Positions 1-6,673 of a stretch of DNA of 35,080 nt are shown one piece after another. The notes beneath the pieces were generated by a model. The model saw only the letters and a list, made by a program, of their open reading frames with translations. It had not been told where the DNA came from and made no database searches. The position numbers were made by a program, and so were the translations under genes. Origin of the DNA: Veronia pacifica. GTDB taxonomy: Bacteria > Pseudomonadota > Gammaproteobacteria > Enterobacterales > Vibrionaceae. Each line of letters starts with the position of its first letter. Position 1 is the stretch's first letter. Location: contig NZ_LYBM01000054.1 of assembly GCF_001707825.1 (NCBI RefSeq), forward strand, positions 1 to 35,080, read 5' to 3'.

Positions 1-417
1 TTGGAGAGGCAATTGCGGGGTAAACCTGTTGGGATCAGGACAGCTATCCTGATTGTGCTCGGTACCTATGTTTTTATGCGTTTAGCTATTTCACTGTCAG
101 ATAACCCCTCAGACTATCTGCGAGTACTCGGTCAAATAGTCACCGGCGTGGGTTTCTTAGGGGCTGGAGTCATGATGGCGAGAGATGGCTATGTACAAGG
201 GGTGACATCAGCGTCTGTGGTTTGGTTGATGGCCGGTCTGGGATTGGTTATTGCTTTCGATTTTGGCCGTCAGGCATTACTCCTTAGCGGTTTTGTTGTC
301 TTTGTCCTCGTTGGAATAGACAAAGTGGAAGCCACATTTGGGTCTTTGCGCCGGGGAGTCCATAAAAGGTGGAGCAAGCGGACGGTAAAGACACAAGAAC
401 CCCGATATCACAAGTAA
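1..417 (+). CDS. MgtC/SapB family membrane protein, C-terminal part (5' end outside window)
   Basis: The reading frame is open from the first base; the initial TTG reads naturally as a Leu codon of the family motif around ERQLRGKPVGIRT, so the true start lies upstream. The visible 138 residues match the MgtC/SapB family: the conserved arginine-rich 'ERxLRGKPxGIRT' segment at residues 2-15, a membrane helix at about 16-32, the GVGFLGAGVMM motif at about 50-59, and further hydrophobic segments at about 70-105 ending in a basic cytoplasmic tail. In characterised members MgtC is an inner-membrane protein tied to Mg2+ limitation and F-ATPase modulation, but many SapB-type homologues are unstudied, so only the family is claimed. 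A hairpin about 100 bases downstream may end its transcript. Confidence 0.85.
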   Translation: MERQLRGKPVGIRTAILIVLGTYVFMRLAISLSDNPSDYLRVLGQIVTGVGFLGAGVMMARDGYVQGVTSASVVWLMAGLGLVIAFDFGRQALLLSGFVVFVLVGIDKVEATFGSLRRGVHKRWSKRTVKTQEPRYHK

Positions 418-785
418 ACAGTACATAAATGAAAATTCCAGACACATGCGTACCAGAATTTACATGACAGTAAATACCACGTCACTTAAAAAAAACGAAT
501 AGCCAAGTCTCAGTTAGCCACCGAGAACACTCGGTATATCGGTGGCTTTCATCGAAAGACACATTTCATACAGGCGCACGCCAACACCAAAAATATGCAA
601 TTTGTTTAATAATAAATGGTGTAATTTAAAGTCACAGTAGACATTATTGATAGAAAAATTCTGTTGACTGTGTTTTACCATTCGAGTCATATCTCACTTA
701 TGAGACAATTTTATTTCTAATTGATAAAATTATCGTTACAAGTGTAACTAGTTTGTTGTCATAGTGAGCTTGTTTGGGGGCCGCA
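418..785. other. Intergenic region between MgtC-like gene and small lipoprotein
   Basis: No gene is seen here. It holds the hairpin at 516-547. A TTGACT at 664-669 is followed after 17 bases by TCATAT, a weak candidate sigma-70 promoter for the lipoprotein. The stretch from about 600 is AT-rich. Confidence 0.5.
516..547 (+). terminator. Hairpin with two alternative pairings, possible terminator of the MgtC-like gene
   Basis: AGCCACCGA (516-524) is an exact inverted repeat of TCGGTGGCT (539-547). Inside it CCGAG (521-525) can instead pair with CTCGG (530-534), so the two stems compete for the CCGA bases. The following tract is only CTTTCATC, which is weak for an intrinsic terminator. Confidence 0.4.
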
Positions 786-1091
786 ATGTTACTAAATAAA
801 ATTGCAAGAAAATCGACTCTTATTGTTATTGCTCTAACGCCATTGATTTTTGGCTGTAGTTCAAGCAATGGAGTGAAAACAGATTCTTCAGATAAAAAAA
901 TGAAAAAGATAAATAGCGATCTGGTTGCATCCGTACCAAATGAAGAAGCTATTCTTAATTTTCTGATCCGCACTGGAAAAGTAACAGAAGATATGACTGA
1001 GGAGCAAAAGAGACAAGCCATTCGTGAATATGTAAAAGGTTCAAACCCTCAGGAAAAAAATAAAGAAAAACCACCCGTCATAAATAAATAA
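786..1091 (+). CDS. Small lipoprotein resembling the pro-region of the adjacent M6 protease
   Basis: This 101-residue protein starts at ATG 786, preceded by a G-rich ribosome binding site (GGGGG at 776-780, six bases away); a TTG at 774 is in frame but less likely. Residues 1-23 form a lipoprotein signal (basic N-region with K5, R8, K9, then a hydrophobic stretch) ending in LIFGC, so Cys24 should be lipidated; Ser25 at +2 predicts the outer membrane under the E. coli sorting rule. The mature part is charged. Residues 52-88 align without gaps to residues 33-69 of the M6 protease encoded 142 bases downstream, with 15 of 37 positions identical (N, E, E, I, L, R, G, K, T, Q, A, E, Y, G, P). I infer a stand-alone copy of the protease pro-segment, possibly an inhibitor, chaperone or anchor. 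No function is demonstrated and the gene could be a degenerate duplicate. Confidence 0.8.
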   Translation: MLLNKIARKSTLIVIALTPLIFGCSSSNGVKTDSSDKKMKKINSDLVASVPNEEAILNFLIRTGKVTEDMTEEQKRQAIREYVKGSNPQEKNKEKPPVINK

Positions 1092-1233
1092 CCACTTAAT
1101 TATTTCAACTGAAATATAAATTTTTCTTCTCTTAGGATGAGTGGAGGATATTTATTATTCGTTGATTAATATTGCCTGACATTTATTAAAACATAGTTAG
1201 GTTTTAAACACATGGAAGAAGGTTAAAGCTTCA

Positions 1234-3840
1234 ATGAAGAAATTTATAAAATGTACGTTAGCAGCAGCTATTGCCGCTTCTGTTTCAGGTGCAGCCCTTG
1301 CGGCAACGCCCTTTGATAGAGCAATAGTTAACGAAGAGCAAATTGTTGCACATCTAAAGCGAAGCGGTAAGATAGCACCAAACGCAACGCCACAGCAAAT
1401 CACCAAGGCATTGGAAGAATATATTCAAGGTACTCAGCCAGAAGATGACGGTGTATTTGCCAAGGAAGAAAAATCTCAGAAAGCCAATATTTTACTGAAC
1501 AAACAGAATCTCAAAAAATTTGGTACACGAGCATCCTTTTATGCAGAAACAGCAGAAAACACCAGAACTGACAAAGTGCTGGCACTGCTGATTGATTTTC
1601 CTGATTTACCTCATGATGATAATAAAATCACCCCTGAAATGACGGGGATGTATTATCCTGAATACCCAGTTACACACTATGATGGCCTTCTCTTCGGTGA
1701 CGGTTATAAAGGGCCAAATGACGAAACGCTAATGACCATGCGTCAGTTTTATGAGCAGGAATCTGGCGGTACATATAGCGTTGCTGGTAAAGCTGTGGGT
1801 TGGTACCGTGCTAAACATCCTGCTGCCTATTATGGGGCCCACACAGAAAATGGAGGCAAAGATAAGGATGCCCGTTCTTTGGTAAGAGAGGCACTTGATG
1901 CTTTAGCCGCGGACCCATCTATTGATCTTGCTGATTATGATCTTGAAGATCGTTATGACCTTGACAAAGATGGCAATGTCTTAGAGCCGGACGGTCTGAT
2001 TGATCACCTGATGATTTTTCACTCCTCTGTTGGCGAAGAAGCGGGTGGTGGTGCATTAGGCAAAGATGCGATTTGGTCACATCGCTGGAACCTTGGAGAA
2101 CATCCTCATGAGCTCGACGGAACAGAGCATGATATACCCAATGGTAATAGCGGTAAGCGTTGGGGTGGAAAGTATGCTGCATATGATTACACGATACAGC
2201 CTATCGATGCCGCTGCAGGCGTATGTTCACACGAATATGCGCATGACTTAGGCCTGCCTGATGAATATGACACACAATACAGCGGCAAAGGTGAGCCTGT
2301 ATCAATGTGGTCTGTGATGTCATCTGGCTCATGGGCTGGCAAAATCCCCGGTTCTGAGCCCGTCGCTTTTTCTTCTTGGGCAAAGGAGTATTTGTTTGCA
2401 AAACTTGGTGGTAACTGGATAAACGTACAACAACTTGCTCTCGACGACGTCAAAGAGAGCAAGAAAGTAGTCCGTATCACTGAAACAGTTGAGAATAATG
2501 ATGGTATCAACCACGTAAGGATTGACCTGCCACCTCAGAAAATTGAAGAGGTATTGCCTAAAGAGGGTGCATTCCATTATTGGTCTCAAAAAGGTGATAA
2601 TCTTCATACTCGCATGTCTACAAAAGTGACTCTGCCGACAGCGAGTGATATCAAACTTACTTTCGATGCGTATTTCGAAATTGAAAAAGACTACGATTAT
2701 GCACGTGTTTTAGTCAACGGAACGGCGTTGAAAGGTAATGTCACAACAGACAGTGACCCTCATTCATTGGGTTTGGTTCCGGGTATTTCCAGTAAATCTG
2801 CGGAACACCCAGATAGTGTCGATGGTTGGGTACCAGCAGTTTTTGACCTGACAGCATATTCAGGGCAAGAAGTCGATATTGTCTTCGCTTATGACACTGA
2901 CGGCGGCTGGGTTGAGCAGGGTTTGTATACAGACAACGTAAAAGTTGTTGCAGACGGTCAAGTAGTGCTGGCTGATGACGCAGAGACTGACAATGGACTA
3001 TCACTTGCTGGCTTCGTTAAAAATGATGGCTATGGTTATTACGACCACTACTACATGCTGCAGTGGAGAAGTCACAAGGGCGTTGATGGAGGACTTAAGA
3101 ACCTCAGACGCTACGGTCAAGACTACTCGTTTGAACCTGGTTTAGTAGTTTGGTACGCAGATACTGCATACACAGATAACTGGACGGGAACACACCCTGG
3201 CAAAGGATGGCTGGGCGTTGTAGATGCTGATCAGAATGCGATAAAGTGGAGTGCGGATGACTCTGCAGCCGTTACTCGATTCCAGGTACGTGACGCAACA
3301 TTCAGTCTCAACAACCAAGCTCCTATGTACCTAGACAACAATGGGAACATTCTGGAAGATCAACACCTTGAGAGCTCAAGTGTATTCTTTGATAAGGCCG
3401 ATTATTCCAGTCCTGATGTGCCTGATGCAGGCAGACTTATCCCAGGTTACGGCCTGAAAGTAGAAGTATTGTCTCAGGAGGCTGATAACAGCTCAGCCAT
3501 TATAGAAATTAGTGTACAGGAAGCTGTCTCTGCATCTTTCTCGATGGTGAGAGATGAACTACAAGTTACTTTCCTCAACAATTCAACGGTATATGGCACA
3601 AACGCCAAGTACCAGTGGGACTTTGGTGATGGTAACAGTTCGACCGTTAAAAATGCAGTTCATGAATATGCAAAAGACGGTAGCTATGAAGTGACCCTGA
3701 CAGTGACAGATGAACTTGGGCAAGTATCAGTTTCGACTCAAACAGTTACTGTTAAGCTCGAATCAGCAGGCTCTGCTTATCTGCTTATGATGTTGTTAGC
3801 GCCCCTAGCATTCGCTAGAAGAAAATCAAAGAAAGCGTAG
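1234..3840 (+). CDS. Secreted M6 family metalloprotease with PKD domain (PrtV-like)
   Basis: The 868-residue precursor opens with a Sec signal peptide (about 1-23, ending ALA), followed by a short pro-region (about 27-75) and the peptidase domain. The zinc site is HEYAH at 333-337 with extension to HExxHxxGxxD (Asp343), and a Met-turn-like SVMSSGS lies about 30 residues on; these are hallmarks of M6 (immune inhibitor A/PrtV) peptidases. A beta-rich region follows (about 430-760), then a PKD domain at about 765-845 with the WDFGDG motif near 795. The C-terminus has a hydrophobic segment followed by ARRKSKKA, resembling a GlyGly-CTERM sorting tail although the glycine pair is poor (SAGS). Vibrio cholerae PrtV, the best-known relative, is a secreted protease active against host proteins and bacterivores; the same role here is inference. 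Start ATG 1234 is supported by AAGAAGG upstream. An intrinsic terminator follows directly. Confidence 0.93.
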   Translation: MKKFIKCTLAAAIAASVSGAALAATPFDRAIVNEEQIVAHLKRSGKIAPNATPQQITKALEEYIQGTQPEDDGVFAKEEKSQKANILLNKQNLKKFGTRASFYAETAENTRTDKVLALLIDFPDLPHDDNKITPEMTGMYYPEYPVTHYDGLLFGDGYKGPNDETLMTMRQFYEQESGGTYSVAGKAVGWYRAKHPAAYYGAHTENGGKDKDARSLVREALDALAADPSIDLADYDLEDRYDLDKDGNVLEPDGLIDHLMIFHSSVGEEAGGGALGKDAIWSHRWNLGEHPHELDGTEHDIPNGNSGKRWGGKYAAYDYTIQPIDAAAGVCSHEYAHDLGLPDEYDTQYSGKGEPVSMWSVMSSGSWAGKIPGSEPVAFSSWAKEYLFAKLGGNWINVQQLALDDVKESKKVVRITETVENNDGINHVRIDLPPQKIEEVLPKEGAFHYWSQKGDNLHTRMSTKVTLPTASDIKLTFDAYFEIEKDYDYARVLVNGTALKGNVTTDSDPHSLGLVPGISSKSAEHPDSVDGWVPAVFDLTAYSGQEVDIVFAYDTDGGWVEQGLYTDNVKVVADGQVVLADDAETDNGLSLAGFVKNDGYGYYDHYYMLQWRSHKGVDGGLKNLRRYGQDYSFEPGLVVWYADTAYTDNWTGTHPGKGWLGVVDADQNAIKWSADDSAAVTRFQVRDATFSLNNQAPMYLDNNGNILEDQHLESSSVFFDKADYSSPDVPDAGRLIPGYGLKVEVLSQEADNSSAIIEISVQEAVSASFSMVRDELQVTFLNNSTVYGTNAKYQWDFGDGNSSTVKNAVHEYAKDGSYEVTLTVTDELGQVSVSTQTVTVKLESAGSAYLLMMLLAPLAFARRKSKKA

Positions 3841-3861
3841 TGCAATAATTGTGTTATGAAG

Positions 3862-3891
3862 AAAAAGCCCCGGTCTTACCGGGGCTTTTTT
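3862..3891 (+). terminator. Intrinsic terminator of the M6 protease gene
   Basis: GCCCCGG (3867-3873) pairs with CCGGGGC (3879-3885) around a five-base loop, flanked by five A residues and six T residues. The A/T flanks extend the stem and could let it work in both directions. Confidence 0.92.
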
Positions 3892-3950
3892 ATGAAATGA
3901 TGCTCAAAGAATTTGATTAAAAAATAAGTTAGATTTCTTTACAGCTTGGA

Positions 3951-3978
3951 CTTGAAAGTGAAGTTTCTTATCCCATAT
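3951..3978 (+). promoter_or_regulatory. Sigma-32 (heat-shock) type promoter of the Hsp20 gene
   Basis: CTTGAAA at 3951-3957 and TCCCATAT at 3971-3978, separated by 13 bases, match the sigma-32 consensus (CTTGAAA, 11-16 bases, CCCCATnT) at nearly every position. It lies about 175 bases before the hsp20 start, leaving a long 5' leader. Confidence 0.75.
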
Positions 3979-4083
3979 TGGGATTTTATATATATTTTCA
4001 ACATAGTTATTCTTTCTAATACATAAATAAAATCATGGGTTGAGATTATTCTTCCAGTCCCCACTTCATGTATTAAGAGAAAG

Positions 4084-4149
4084 AGTGGCGATAATCGCAC
4101 TCCGGTATCGAAGCAACAATTTTTAAATTTATCGCTTCATTGGAGGATA
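4084..4149 (+). promoter_or_regulatory. ROSE-like RNA thermometer in the hsp20 5' leader
   Basis: The leader ends in a hairpin that hides the ribosome binding site. UAUCGCUU (4131-4138) pairs with the Shine-Dalgarno segment GAGGAUA (4143-4149), with G4135 left unpaired and CAUG as the loop. The core UCGCU is the conserved U-Y-G-C-U signature of ROSE thermometers, in which a bulged G faces the AGGA of the ribosome binding site. A second hairpin lies upstream (GAGUG at 4084-4088 with CACUC at 4099-4103, closed by CGA/UCG). Position, gene type and motif agree with known ROSE elements of small heat-shock genes. Melting at raised temperature is inferred, not shown. Confidence 0.65.
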
Positions 4150-4153
4150 TAAG

Positions 4154-4612
4154 ATGAACGCATTTGATCTAACTCCCCTTTACCGTAATAGCGTTGGTTT
4201 TGACCGTTTCGCCTCGTTGCTAAACAGTGCGCGTAGTACTGAATCAAATAGTAGCTATCCACCTTATAACATTGAGATATTGAATAATGATAATTATGCG
4301 GTAACGCTTGCTGTTGCTGGCTTTAGTTCGCAAGAAATTGATATTAATGTAGAACGAAGTGTACTTACCGTTAAGGGCCAAAAAGAAAATTCAGATGAAA
4401 AAAAGTACCTCTACCAAGGCATAGCAAATCGGTCATTTAAGAGAACGTTTAATCTTGCAGATTATATTGAGGTGAGAAGCGCTGAGCTTAATAAAGGTTT
4501 GCTCACTATTTTTCTTGAAAAAGAAATTCCAAAATCACATCAGTCTAAAAATATTGAAATCAAGAGTGAAACTGATAATGAGTTGAGACAAGATGATAAA
4601 AATAAACACTAA
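4154..4612 (+). CDS. Small heat-shock protein, Hsp20/alpha-crystallin family (IbpA-like)
   Basis: The 152-residue protein is an ATP-independent holdase that would bind unfolding proteins in the cytoplasm. It begins with the FDLTPLYRNSVGFDRF segment typical of IbpA/IbpB, followed by the alpha-crystallin domain from about residue 36 (YPPYNIE) to about 133. That domain contains the conserved AVAGF-x-EIDI strand at about 56-66, LTVKGQK, the 'GIANRSFKRTFNLAD' stretch and the ELNKGLLTIFL (GxLxI) strand. The C-terminal tail is charged. Start ATG 4154 has an excellent ribosome binding site (GGAGG at 4142-4146), which is sequestered in the thermometer hairpin described separately. The gene is monocistronic, with its own promoter and terminator. 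The symbol ibpA would fit but orthology was not tested. Confidence 0.93.
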   Translation: MNAFDLTPLYRNSVGFDRFASLLNSARSTESNSSYPPYNIEILNNDNYAVTLAVAGFSSQEIDINVERSVLTVKGQKENSDEKKYLYQGIANRSFKRTFNLADYIEVRSAELNKGLLTIFLEKEIPKSHQSKNIEIKSETDNELRQDDKNKH

Positions 4613-4926
4613 CTGTAAGTTTAATTAACAAATGTTAACTTTGACTCTGCCATTGAGTTAGGGGCAACTTAACCAGTTGCCCTATTTTTATTTTAAAATA
4701 TTTTAATAATATAATTTTGAATTGATGTTTGTTTAAAACTAAACATCTATATCCACTATCATTTTACTTGGTTATTACACTGGATAAGTGCTACTTTAAA
4801 AATTGATAAATACTAAATAAATAGGGAGATTTACGTAGTGAAAAGTATTATGCATGTTCACTTTACGATAGTCTCTATGACTTGGTTACCGATATTAATT
4901 GCATAAAGCATATCAAGGATTGAGTA
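4613..4926. other. Intergenic region between hsp20 and thioesterase genes
   Basis: It contains the hsp20 terminator and then an AT-rich stretch, probably the promoter region of the thioesterase gene. A 22-codon GTG-initiated frame at 4838-4906 has an AGGGAG upstream but no other support. Nothing else is recognised. Confidence 0.4.
4660..4692 (+). terminator. Intrinsic terminator of the hsp20 gene
   Basis: GGGCAACT (4662-4669) pairs with AGTTGCCC (4675-4682) around a five-base loop, followed by TATTTTTATTTT. Confidence 0.85.
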
Positions 4927-5361
4927 GTGAAAATTGAAACAATGACAGGACTAGACATTTTACAGGCGATGATTGATGGTGCGTTGCCACCTCCCTCCAT
5001 CGCTGAAACCATACCGATGACACTCACAGAAGTAGAAGAGGGTAAAGTAACATTCAAGGCTACCGCTAGTGATGCTCATCTTAATCCTCTGGGCGGTGTT
5101 CACGGTGGCTTTGCCGCCGCTGTCCTCGACTCTGTTACAGGCTGCGCAGTGCATTCTCTTCTTGGTCCTGGCATTGGATATGGCACGATAGATTTGAACA
5201 TTAAAATGATAAGGCCAGTACCGAAAAATGAAGAGCTGATTGCTGAGGGTAAAACCCTAAATCTTTCTAAAACGCTTGGTATATCAGAAGGCACATTACG
5301 CACTAAAGATGGCAAATTACTCGCCACTGCAACAGCGACATGCATGATTTTAAGAGGGTAA
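4927..5361 (+). CDS. PaaI/YbgC-type hotdog-fold acyl-CoA thioesterase
   Basis: The 144-residue protein has the size and layout of single-domain hotdog thioesterases. The central signature HLNPLGGVHGGFAAAVLDSVTGCA occupies about residues 52-75: the HGG turn followed by the long hydrophobic helix and an acidic residue (Asp68) is the usual active-site region. Beta strands follow, including YGTIDLNIKMIRPV and a C-terminal GKLLATATATCMI strand. The family hydrolyses acyl-CoA or phenylacetyl-CoA-type thioesters; the substrate here is unknown. The GTG start at 4927 is preceded by AAGGA at 4915-4919 with good spacing. The gene is monocistronic and ends at a terminator. Confidence 0.88.
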   Translation: MKIETMTGLDILQAMIDGALPPPSIAETIPMTLTEVEEGKVTFKATASDAHLNPLGGVHGGFAAAVLDSVTGCAVHSLLGPGIGYGTIDLNIKMIRPVPKNEELIAEGKTLNLSKTLGISEGTLRTKDGKLLATATATCMILRG

Positions 5362-5390
5362 AAAACCATACAAAGAAGGTGTGGTTTTAT
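5362..5390 (+). terminator. Terminator-like hairpin after the thioesterase gene
   Basis: AAAACCATAC pairs with GTGTGGTTTT (one U-G pair) around an AAAGAAG loop, directly after the stop codon; the T residues of the stem serve as the tract. Confidence 0.6.
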
Positions 5391-5431
5391 CAAGAACATC
5401 TCTTCCATCTTTCTTGTAATACAGTTCAAGT

Positions 5432-5464
5432 GGGAAGTATATAAAGATGACTTATATACTTCCC
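5432..5464. repeat. Perfect 13-bp inverted repeat with 7-base loop
   Basis: GGGAAGTATATAA (5432-5444) and TTATATACTTCCC (5452-5464) are exact reverse complements separated by AGATGAC. It lies 70 bases past the thioesterase stop and before the convergent PKD-type gene, with no T tract on either side. It may be a second terminator, an RNA-stabilising stem or a protein-binding site. Confidence 0.6.
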
Positions 5465-5630
5465 CTCCTTCCTATCTGAGAAATCATAATAACGAAAGCA
5501 CTCAAGGTTCAGATAGTTCTAAACATACAAAATATTATTATCGCTAAGCAACTCGTTTTCTTTGACGGGAAATATTGCTCTTTTACTCACGTTTACCACT
5601 TATAAAATATTTACAGGAGGATACCTATGT

Positions 5631-6146
5631 TTATTTTTTCTTACTGAATGAAGATTTAGGCGTGATAAGTATAGAGACAAAATCAATATTCTCTGCCTGT
5701 CCATCATCCTGTACCTTGAGTCTGAACACCAGCATTGTTTGTTGTTGAATATCTGGGGCGGTAAAAGTAGCGAGCATTTTGTCACTTCCTGAGAGTTTAA
5801 CCCATGGGCCTCTGACTTGACGCCAATGATAGCCGACAATAACGCCGTCAGAGTCAGTGCTTTTGGAGCCATTGAGAATAACTTCAATATTACTCTGTAC
5901 TGTTTGACGATCTCCTGCGTCGGCGTTGGGTAGTAGGTTAGTACAGTGATTGTGCCATCGAAAGAACTGTGCCCAATAATTATGTAGTGAATTGGGTGGC
6001 TGGTGAGTATGACACGGCTCTGGGTTTCTAAATGCTCCTCCCCACCAGAATTGCTTTTTCGAATTCTCGAAAACGTAATGTGCACTGGAAGGAAAGGCGA
6101 TGAAGACTGCACCAAATGCTAGAAAGTATTTATACAAAATTATCAT
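5631..6146 (-). CDS. Small secreted protein with PKD/REJ-type domain
   Basis: The 171-residue protein has a signal peptide at about 1-22 (cleavage near PSSA-H). A short aromatic- and cysteine-containing segment follows (two Cys, several Trp/His), then one Ig-like domain from about residue 73. That domain has the typical order of the PKD/REJ group: ADAGDRQTV, then VILNGSKSTDSDG, a YHWRQVRGPWVKLSG strand pair, FTAPDI and LKVQDDGQAENIDFVSILIT. Such domains occur in large exported enzymes and adhesins and bind proteins or polysaccharides. An almost stand-alone exported copy is less common. Its gene sits between two secreted protease genes, in the opposite direction. No clear ribosome binding site is seen before the ATG. 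It could be a remnant of a larger protein, though the frame is intact. Confidence 0.7.
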   Translation of the reverse strand: MIILYKYFLAFGAVFIAFPSSAHYVFENSKKQFWWGGAFRNPEPCHTHQPPNSLHNYWAQFFRWHNHCTNLLPNADAGDRQTVQSNIEVILNGSKSTDSDGVIVGYHWRQVRGPWVKLSGSDKMLATFTAPDIQQQTMLVFRLKVQDDGQAENIDFVSILITPKSSFSKKK

Positions 6147-6673
6147 TATAATATTCTGTTTTTTATATAATAAAAAGAGTTATTTAAACAAATTAACACA
6201 TGTTCATATCACTAAAATCTAATGCTTTTATGGCGCTCATGTAAGTATTTTTCGGCATATAAGTTCTAATGTCTATATATCCGTACTTTTGAGTTTAAAA
6301 TGATACGTGTATCGACGATGATACGGAAATAAGAACCACACACTCTTTCATCTATGTTCTTAACTTGATCGTTAAAACTTCACCCTGTCTGTATATTACA
6401 TCAGCAATTCGTTTATCGTTAAATCAGATTATGATTTATGGGTTTTAAATAAAATTTAATGCAATGTTAACTGTGAGTAATGACACAAGTAAAAAATGAG
6501 TCATATTTCTTTTTTTAAAAGAAAAGAGAAATTTGCTACTTGAAAATACTTTTGATGAAGCGTCTAACTATCAAAGCCGAGTATTTATCGCCGTATTGAC
6601 CTTAGGGTGATAAAGAATGAATTGGATAATCTACTCGTTGGCAAATAATAAAAAAAGAAATAGGAATTCGCTC
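6147..6673. other. Intergenic region with operator-like repeats upstream of the S8 protease
   Basis: No gene is supported. ATGATACG occurs at 6300-6307 and again at 6318-6325, and the first copy forms GATAC-GT-GTATC (6302-6313), a perfect 5-bp dyad. This is the size of a transcription-factor site. It lies in the shared upstream region of the divergent secreted PKD gene and the S8 protease gene. The remainder is AT-rich. Confidence 0.35.

Noticed and set aside
4838-4906. A 22-codon GTG frame with AGGGAG upstream, before the thioesterase gene
   Set aside because: It is too short, has no recognisable feature and its spacing may be chance; mentioned only in the intergenic entry.
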